Assembly: GCA_018806985.1 (NCBI GenBank)
Contig: JADANN010000402.1
Span: 806,001 to 870,000, forward strand
Reading direction: 5' to 3'
DNA length: 64,000 nucleotides
DNA from: Angiostrongylus vasorum
Taxonomy: Eukaryota; Nematoda; Chromadorea; Rhabditida; Metastrongylidae
The notes below the pieces were generated by a model that searched no databases, was not told where the DNA came from, and saw only the letters and a program-made list of their open reading frames with translations. Shown here piece by piece: positions 57,015-64,000 of this stretch. Positions within the stretch are counted from its first letter, which is position 1, and the number at the start of each line of letters is the position of its first letter. The position numbers were made by a program, and so were the translations under genes.

Positions 57015-57850
57015 AACAAGCTGATCGGGGATTTCGCCTTGCTCAGAGCCTGGAGAGGTCAAGTTGACAGCAATCTATTAACAATTAGTGAGGGCGGGTC
57101 TAGAGAATTCGGTAAACGTAGTTGAAATGCCACCGAGCAATCTAAGGCGCCAGCTGGTTCGTAACCGCCTATATGACCGTCTATAGTGCAACCCAAAATT
57201 GCATAGTTTGCCCTAGTGGTAGAGACGGTGATTGCATGAGCTCGGGTACAGTTTATCTGATCTCCTGTAAGACGTGCGGAGACGAATACATTGGCGAAAT
57301 TGGTGGACCCCCTCTGTGTCCACATAAAAAGAACACCTAGTCGGCAAACGCAAACCAAATACCCCACTAGGCACGCATAGGACCCAGAGACATAGCGTGG
57401 AGGACTTTGAATTACGTGTCACGATCCTCGCCCAGGAATCGAGAACACAAGCGCGCAAAACTCTCGAGGCGTTCTGGATTAATTCCAGAAATCCGGAAAT
57501 GAACCGCAGGGAAGAACGCCTCATTATCACGCGTGACATTGGGCGGTATATAAGGCTGTTATTTTGATGGGAGGGGCATATTACGCTTCCATGTGAACTC
57601 TGTGCGGTTGGTCTCCACGCGACATACTCAGTGGAAGCCTCATAGAAAGCGGCGAGTGTGCAAAGCTGTGTTCAATGTGACTGAAATCTTGGTTCAGCGT
57701 TTTCTCTGTTTGGTTATGGAGGTGTTTGGCCGAATAGATTGCTGTCAACTTGATCTTTCCAGGCTCTAGGGAAGGCGAAATCAGCCGAAAGGTCAGCTTG
57801 TTCGTGAATAAAGAATAAAAATAACACCTTGTGTTTGCTCAGCAAGAATA
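57015..57850 (+). pseudogene. Penelope-like element, RT deleted
   Basis: Plus strand. Starts with an inverted end piece (AACAAGCTGATCGG...CCTGGAGAGGTCAAG), then a GIY-YIG remnant (57100-57540: RRQLVRNRLYDRL, KEHLVGKRKPNTPLGTHRTQ, EDFELRVTILAQESRTQARK, TLEAFWINSRNPEMNRREER), then the terminal sequence to TCAGCTTGTTCG and ATAACACCTTGTGTTTGC. No RT part remains. It is the best preserved 3' end of the family in the window. Confidence 0.75.
57761..57797 (+). ncRNA. Hammerhead-like ribozyme motif (decayed core)
   Basis: AGGCT, CTAGGGA, A, GGC-GAAATCA-GCC helix II, GAAAG, GTC, AGC. Helices I and II are good; two core bases differ. Confidence 0.4.
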
Positions 57851-58370
57851 CGAAGAATTGCTGAGATGTTTGCAGAAACTCCGGACGCAGGTGTCTGTGG
57901 TGGGGAATGAAGGCGCTATTGTCTCTTTCCGGGGAGTAACGCATTCGCCACCACACCATGCGGGTCCTTCGTTTCGCCTGTCTCTCAGCTAGCTCTATCG
58001 ATCAGTGCCGTCAACATTCACCCGTCAACGGGATTGATCTGGGGAGCCCACATCGGCATTGAACCCAGCTAAGCTGAGGCTGTAGTTGAATTCACAATGT
58101 TTACTTTTTATTTTCCACCTTCCACAATTTCACGGCACGGTATTAGGCGAAATACAACGACAGTATTGATCGATAGAACTAGCTGAGAGAGAGGCGAAAC
58201 GAAGGACCCGCATAGTGTGAAGGGCGAACGCGTTACTCCCCGGAAGGGCAATAGCGCGTTCGTTCCCCACGGCTAGACACCTGCAGTCCGGAGTTTTGCA
58301 AACATCTCAGCAATATTGTAATTTTATTTCGCTTAGTACTCTGCCATAAAAATTAGGGAAGGCGGAGAAT
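57845..58370. mobile_element. Head-to-head SINE-B pair
   Basis: 57845 to about 58150 is minus-strand SINE-B, including a long 5' segment with GAACCCAGCTAAGCTGAGG; from about 58155 a plus-strand SINE-B (GATCGATAGAACTAGCTGAG ... GTACTCTGCCATAAAAATT). The two arms can form a long hairpin. Confidence 0.72.
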
Positions 58371-58714
58371 AAAAAGGAAACATTAGTGAAGTTTCTTCTA
58401 CACTGAGTTCGATTATCTCAGGAGATATGCATATATGTATATATATTGAAAGCGAAAAGTAAACTGCTGTGACGAAATTCTTTGTTTCTCAGCGATTCCA
58501 TTAAAAACGACACGAAACTGCTTATTCAGCTTTGTGCAGCCTTCTTGAAATTCTCGTAAAAGTGCTGATGGCACTGGTGGTGCTTAAGATTTGTTATCAG
58601 GGAAAGAGAAAAGACAGAATCCGTTACATTTACAAACTGGAAGACACCCACACAATCTGGTATTGAATGTGGAGCATTCGGCTTTACTCACTGTCTTGAT
58701 CAATAGTCTTCCAA

Positions 58715-59095
58715 CGGTTTACCGCCTAATCGTAGCTAGGAGGTGTTCCTGGATGTCGCACTGCAATGTCCAGTAGGTGATTCGTCCACCCGGCGGGGAT
58801 CTGCCATGCTGAGAAGGACTCCGGCGTTTTCATGAGGAAGCCTGGCTAAAAGTAAATCAATACCAAAATCCGACACCGTCTTGGTATCAAAGTTGCATGG
58901 TGGCGAATCTCCCTCTGATCCAGAAGGGCTGCGACTGCCCGTGGTTGTGAAAACGTGGGGCAGACTTTGGCCAAGCTGACCTCAGGGATTCCAGGGGACC
59001 ACAGTGCCTTAACCAGCAAATCTCACGAAAAATGGTGATTATGCTGGAGCCCGCACAACCAGTGAGGACGGGTCGTTCAAGTATCAAGCAAGTAA
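58715..59095 (+). mobile_element. SINE-C inserted in copy B
   Basis: Complete element, AACGGTTTACCGCCTAATCG to GGTCGTTCAAGTATCAAGC. Flanks CTTGATCAATAG and TTTGATCAGTAC suggest a worn target-site duplication. Copy A (24460-24480) shows the empty site. Confidence 0.75.
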
Positions 59096-60418
59096 GTTTG
59101 ATCAGTACAAGAATACGATTCGCACTCCAGAAGAAATGTTTTCCATTACTATTCTCGAAAACCAGTTTACCCTGCAGCTGCCGTTAAACAGTTCCTCGAA
59201 ATCTGGAGTCAAGCCAAGTTATGCTACGCGGGGGGTAGTGATGCCGACCATCGCTTGCACTTTGCTTGTTTGATACTACTTCCGTCTCACAGAGTCTCTC
59301 ATCTCTCCGGTGTCGGATAAAAATGGTGTCGTGGGGTTGTCAGGGCAAGAAAAGTCTCTCACTGCACTCTAAGTTGGAAGCAGCCAGGAGCTCTAACCCA
59401 TCTTGGCATTCCATCAAAAATCCGCTCGACCAGCATCCTACGATATTCATGAAGTAATTAAAATCTTCACGCAGTCCTGGAAGGTACATGTGAAGATAGG
59501 AAAACCTTAGTGGATGATTGCTGTAATCAATGCAGTAATGCGACTCGCAGTTTTTCAGGCAAAAATTTTGAAACAATACAAAAGGTTGGAATATGGAGTA
59601 ATCCATATAGGCCACCTGCTAAAAAAGAATCTTGCGTATTTTATAGGTGAATCTTTTCCAAAAATTTTCTGCAGCCATTGCACAAGTGCAGTGTGGCTTC
59701 ACCGTTGCGCAGTGACATTTTTTTATTTTGTCTTCAATCGACGAGAAATTGCGAGAAATAAGCTGCATTCTGCAAACATTCAGCTTTATGGGAAGCTTTA
59801 AAGTCTCGGAAAGGTGAACAAAGGGAAGCCACTGCCCATTGACACATCAATTGGCCTTCTGCGAATGTTTTATTTCTCCTCTCGTCGTGGTGAATTGGCA
59901 ATCAAAAGACAGCGCCAACCCTTTGTAGCTACTTTGTCTATAGTCAATTTTGACACGGCTTCCTTCTTACTTTTCTATGATAACGGCTTTCTTGGTTCAT
60001 ATGTGGCGTTCCTGAACATTCCATTCCTGTCCCGTTCCTGAAAACTTCAGTGGAGTTGTGCCTACGTTCTTGTTTTGCCTATCTTACGACCTTAGGTCAA
60101 TAATAAAAACTTCATAGCCTAATTAAATAGGCGAGGCTGGTAGGATCACCTTGCTCATATTTTAGATGCCACATTATTTCCAACTTGACAACCGACTTCT
60201 ATAGGCTTTCCGGCATCAGAATATCTCATAAATCGCTTCAAAGAATTTTTCCTTCAAGTCTCTTTTCGAACTCAAAGAGCCGTAGAAACGTCTAATGTCA
60301 CTGTTGTACTAGTACTATATTTCGATCACTTACTTCCTTGTGATCGATCTCACATAAAAAACGTAATCTTCGTGATAAGTCGTGTTTACAATAATTGCTT
60401 AGGTTTTAGGAACCAGAA

Positions 60419-61317
60419 ATGAATAGACTTACTAACGCGTGGTGTCTTCCTACTCTTCTAATTGCGTTTCTAACCGTATTCTCGACTGTGTTGGGATGTG
60501 AAGTGATGCCACCAGGCCAATGTAATGAGAAGCTTTCTGTGCCTGTACAAACAATCGCAATTTTAAATGCAGACGTTCTGCGTCTTAGCAAAAGTGGAGA
60601 AATCTAACACATCACAATTCCTCAGAAGCTTTCATAAATCAAGCCTTTAGGAGAAAACGTAATGAATTCCAAGTAGAAAAATGGGAGAAGGAAAAAAGTC
60701 CTGACAAATGTTTTTCCTGAATCTTCCTAAAATTTCTGGGAAATAGTTGTAATAAAATGATTCGGTCTTCGAGTAGTATTATATTCTGGCTAACTATTAT
60801 TATAATTATGAATTATTACTTTGTTTTTTACGAGCAAATGTTACCAAATTTCGTTACAGCAAGCACTAGGCGCTTCAACATCACCGGCTTCACCTTGCCA
60901 GTGGCCATGGCTTACGCTGGAATGCAAAGTGTCTCTGCGCAATTTCTGGCATTGCTCCTAATATGGGTGCAGCTCGAGCATTTGTACAACGTAATGTAGA
61001 GCAGACAGTGAGTTCACCACTCTTAGATTTCAAGCTTTCCTCTTTGTTTTTCGATTGGTGGACAAAGTGAGCTTTAATTGTTCGACTTTTTCTTTTTAAT
61101 TTTTTATTTTTCAGCACAGTTTTTGTGGTTCAACACGAACTGATTGAAAACACCTCCATAGAGACTCTTCCCAAAAAAAATGATTCTTCAGGTCTTCGAC
61201 GTTATAGAACGGCAAGGTCGTGGTGCTGGCATTTCTGACGCCATTATAGCAGCCATTTTAGGTCAACTTACTATTCAGATCAATTATATTCATTGCCATT
61301 GCCATGACCTAACGTAG
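60419..61317 (+). pseudogene. Secreted protein family, copy B (broken)
   Basis: Exon 1 (60419-60521) is intact: MNRLTNAWCLPTLLIAFLTV ... CEVMPPGQ with the same donor as copy A. Exon 2 (60860-61007) opens [18 protein letters not shown], but one base is missing after SVSAQ, shifting the frame. Exon 3 (61192-61317) begins [20 protein letters not shown] and ILGQLTIQINY without the extra G seen in copy A, then runs into unrelated codons and TAG. Exons 4 and 5 are absent. A pseudogene by deletion and truncation. Confidence 0.8.
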
Positions 61318-61334
61318 TCACGAAGCCAGTGTCA

Positions 61335-62190
61335 TTAATGAGAGGTAATAACACCTTTTTTCCAAACGATTTGGAGCGCCTGCAGAAAAGTGAGACAATC
61401 CAACACATTTAGTGTCCATGTTTTTTTTAAATAGAGGTCAAGGCGGATCGAAAGAGATTTAAAGGAGAAACAGAAGCAAAAGTAGTAGATGAGGATCGCA
61501 ATGCCTTCTGAAAGCAGGCTCCGTGCCGCTAAGCAGCGAGAAAAAAAGCAAATCTACAATTTTAGTCGTTCTTGTACGGAATGAATGTTCTGTTGGCTTT
61601 TGGTCACAAATCTTTAGTGATTCCAAAGGAATATTTGCTTCACTACTTTTTAATGAAAAAATTCTAAGAACTGTAGCTTTGCATGGGGGGGAGTTATGTT
61701 ATTCAAACCTCTTCCGAAACGTTAGACCTTGTTCTGCTTCATTTTTTACTTACTGTCTACCACTTTTTTTTACCTTGGCAAACTTTTATGGGATATACAA
61801 GCACAACGATATAAAGATAATTGTAGAATTCGGAATTTCGAGTGAGCTTCGAACCCGTGATAATACTTTTTTGAGAGCGGACGTCTTGCCCATTGCATCA
61901 CAGAAGCTCTTGCCTTGGGAACCTCTCGGCCAGTTCTGCACCATTATTGCGGGTGCAGAGCTTCAACTTAGCTGTGTACGATGCCGATTTATGCTCCCGA
62001 CTTGATTACCGGTAGATGACTTCTGATAGCACTGTTGCTATAAAAAAAACGTGTTGAGAGAAAGGCAAGAAAATAGACTCGATAGTGCAGCTGGTTAAGC
62101 GGTGGGCCCCCGGAATGGATGACGCCGATTTCGAAACTCACTCGTGTTTCAAATTTTCAAATAATCCTGCTATCGTACAAAACGCATACA
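61335..62190. other. Duplicated non-coding sequence with SINE-B variant
   Basis: Counterpart of 28700-29590. 61765-62010 is the SINE-B variant also at 29145. The 160-codon frame at 61523-62005 is not conserved in copy A and spans the SINE, so it is not called. 62085-62160 has a tRNA-like GTGCAGCTGGTTAAGCGG followed by GATTTCGAAAC, also present at 29480 in weaker form. Confidence 0.5.
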
Positions 62191-62202
62191 AAAAAGCAGT
62201 AT

Positions 62203-62236
62203 CCGGTATTTCGGCGACATCATCTTCTTCAGAGGG
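62203..62236 (-). ncRNA. Hammerhead-like ribozyme motif
   Basis: Minus strand: CTCTGAAGA, A, GATGATGTC-GCC spacer, GAAAT, ACC. The duplicate of 29600-29635. Confidence 0.4.
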
Positions 62237-63451
62237 AATGGCAGGGCCTAGTAGCACGTATTTTAAGGAGGTTAAGCGCTTCACTACCGCAAACAGAAAG
62301 ATGAGAATCCGGGCGACAATATGCTCAACAACTTCTCGAAAAACGCATCGTTCTTAACGCGATTTCCACTGTGGAAGGACAGCCGCTTAGATTCGCATGT
62401 GATTGTTGGCTGCAACACCCAAAATAAAACGACGATTCCAAGATATGGTGAGAGGTCATGTGTGATTTTAGGGCATGCTTTATTGCTATTCCATTAATCC
62501 GAGAACATCCAGCAGTTAACAGAACGTCCTCGGAAGGCGTCTTGTAAAAAACGCTGACGTTACGGAATGTTTCGACGCAATCACGCTTTCATTAACGTAT
62601 CAAATAGCTCCGCAATGCAAGCCATCTTCGAACTTCTTGTGAAATTCGGATTATAAATAAATACGCATGGCCTGTCTGTTCAGCAACTTATGGATCTCCT
62701 AGTGCAAACTGCTGGGTTTTCAGACGGTCTTGTAAATATTAAGCGCAAATGGAAGGCTTTGCAATGAAAGGACGCTTGGCACCAAGTCTCGCCATTGCAT
62801 TTGTCTCTTTAATGGAAGTCAAATTCTTCGGCCGCTACTCTACATCAGACATATAGATGATTATTTTGCCATTTTGTCTACTCAGAAGGAGACGTACAAA
62901 TGCCTTGAACAATTGAACGAACTGTACCTTACAATAAACTTACCTGGGAGAAACTGAAGGGAAACTGTCTTCCACTGCTTAACGTTCAAATTACCTTATC
63001 AGATAGCGGTTAGATGACAAGGTGACGCCAAAAAACCAAGTAATGAAAACATTCTGGTTCATTTCCTCTCCTAGCATTTTTCACGCACTAAGGGGCGCTT
63101 GTGAGGAATATGTTTAGAACACCTATGTGTTCATAAATAAATAAATAAATAAATGGGGAGCCAGGAGAAGAATTATGTGACTCGGTTCAGCCAATAGCCA
63201 TCTACAATGGCTACGAAATAAGAACTCCGTGAGATAAGTTTGGAAGGAGAACGAAGCACCATATCGAATGGTTCGGTCAAAACACAATCCTGTTTATCCT
63301 TCCCTTTATTAGTGATGGAATAAGTGTAGCCATAAAGCTATGCTTATGAACGATAGGTCTGGGGAAATCGGAAGCGATAACTGAAGTACCACCGGACACT
63401 TTTTGTCGTCTGTCATTTTGCACCGCGTATACGACGCTCCATTGAAATACA

Positions 63452-63871
63452 GAATTGCGTACTTGATACTTGAATCTTGAACGGCCCATTCTCACTGGTT
63501 GAGAGCCCCATCATAAATTCCACTTTTCAGAGATTTGCTGGTTAAGCCATTGTGGTTACCTGGAATCCCGAGGTCAGCCTGGCCGAAGTCTGCCATAGGT
63601 CTTCATCACCACAGGCAGGCCCAGCACTTGTGCATCAGAGGGAGATTTGCCACCATGCGACTTTGATACCAGGACGGTGGTGGATCTTGATATTGCTTTG
63701 CTCTTAGCTAGGCTTCCTCATGATAACGCCGGAGTCCTTCTCAGCTTGGGAGACCCTGCCAGGAAGATGAATCCCCCCGCTCTACATCGCAGCCCGACAC
63801 CCAGGAACACCTCCCACCCACGACGATGCGGTAAACAGTTGAGAGGTAAACTCGTTTGAGCGAATTGCGTA
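63452..63871 (-). mobile_element. SINE-C inserted in the Penelope-like element, with target-site duplication
   Basis: Element 63462-63861, minus strand, with tail repeats (+ strand ACTTGATACTTGAATCTTGA). Flanks GAATTGCGTA (63452-63461 and 63862-63871) are identical. Copy A at 30855-30870 (ATTGCGTAATTTGCCC) is the empty site, so the insertion came after the segmental duplication. Confidence 0.85.
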
Positions 63872-64000
63872 AACTGCCGTTATATCAGGAACAGCGACAG
63901 CTTTTCTAGTGCGATATAGCTAATTTCTCGCAATTCTTGCGGAGATGAATATATTGGCGAAACGGGCAGACCTTTGTGTATCCGTATAAAAGAATATCTA

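Larger units (their letters stand above)
58465..64000 (+). repeat. Segmental duplication, copy B
   Basis: Counterpart of 24225-31450, about 34 kb away, same orientation. It lacks SINE-B 27010 and the RTE piece 27340-28690, has lost the end of exon 3, and carries two SINE-C insertions not in copy A. It runs off the window's right edge. Confidence 0.82.
62190..64000 (+). pseudogene. Penelope-like element (copy B), continues past window
   Basis: Left end motif at 62203-62236 (-). 62580-63450 holds decayed RT matching 29940-30860 (TCGACGCAATCACGCTTTC, GCATGGCCTGTCTGTTCAGC). The GIY-YIG domain is split by SINE-C at 63462-63861 and resumes at 63872, reaching an intact YIGETGRPLCIRIKEYL at the window edge. 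Confidence 0.78.

Noticed and set aside
61523..62005. 160-codon open frame
   Set aside because: Runs through a SINE and the frame is not kept in the duplicate at 28890-29400.
1..64000. CRISPR array, operon or bacterial features
   Set aside because: No regularly spaced repeats; introns, SINEs and LINEs show a eukaryotic genome.

Overview
The window looks like a piece of a parasitic clade V nematode genome, most probably Strongylida (hookworm-like). The sequence is AT-rich, its exons are small with TTTTCAG-type acceptors, and the RTE and Penelope-like proteins resemble what I know from that order. The species call is inference. No database search was possible.

Two host loci can be supported well. 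A class A G-protein-coupled receptor runs on the + strand in at least six exons between 3248 and 11139; a seventh exon at 16960-17139 probably carries its C-terminus. Its first exon (with TM1) is not found. A nematode-specific secreted protein gene (copy A) lies in five + strand exons from 26050 to 32149, with a 4.9-kb third intron packed with transposons. Two broken relatives exist: copy B at 60419-61317 (+) and copy C at 47396-48230 (-). Weaker single exons of unknown identity are at 47059-47232 (+) and 49591-49807 (-).

Most of the rest is mobile DNA. There are two kinds of RTE-type LINE (19036-22290 and 50027-53735 of one kind; 13430-14900 and 27340-28690 of another). Penelope-like elements with reverse transcriptase and GIY-YIG remnants lie at 29595-31450, 39775-41790, 43330-45990, 57015-57850 and 62190-64000. 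Three SINE-like families occur. SINE-A is tRNA-like, about 285 bp. SINE-B is tRNA-like and often forms head-to-head pairs. SINE-C is about 390 bp, and its 3' tail matches the tail of the first kind of RTE.

The most interesting signal is a motif at the ends of the Penelope-like elements: CTGANGA, a short hairpin, GAAAC, G, then TC or TT, bracketed by complementary GGCT/AGCC. This is the layout of a hammerhead ribozyme with a minimal helix III. It occurs at least fifteen times, usually as an outward-facing pair on the two ends of one element, and also on short inverted pairs that carry no recognisable reverse transcriptase.

A large segmental duplication links 24225-31450 with 58465-64000. Later insertions differ between its copies, so their order can be read: SINE-C elements at 58715-59090 and 63462-63861 are in one copy only, and the other copy gives the empty site. 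Several stretches (5764-6994, 11413-12436, 17205-18226, 34006-37010, 48231-49590) show nothing I can name.
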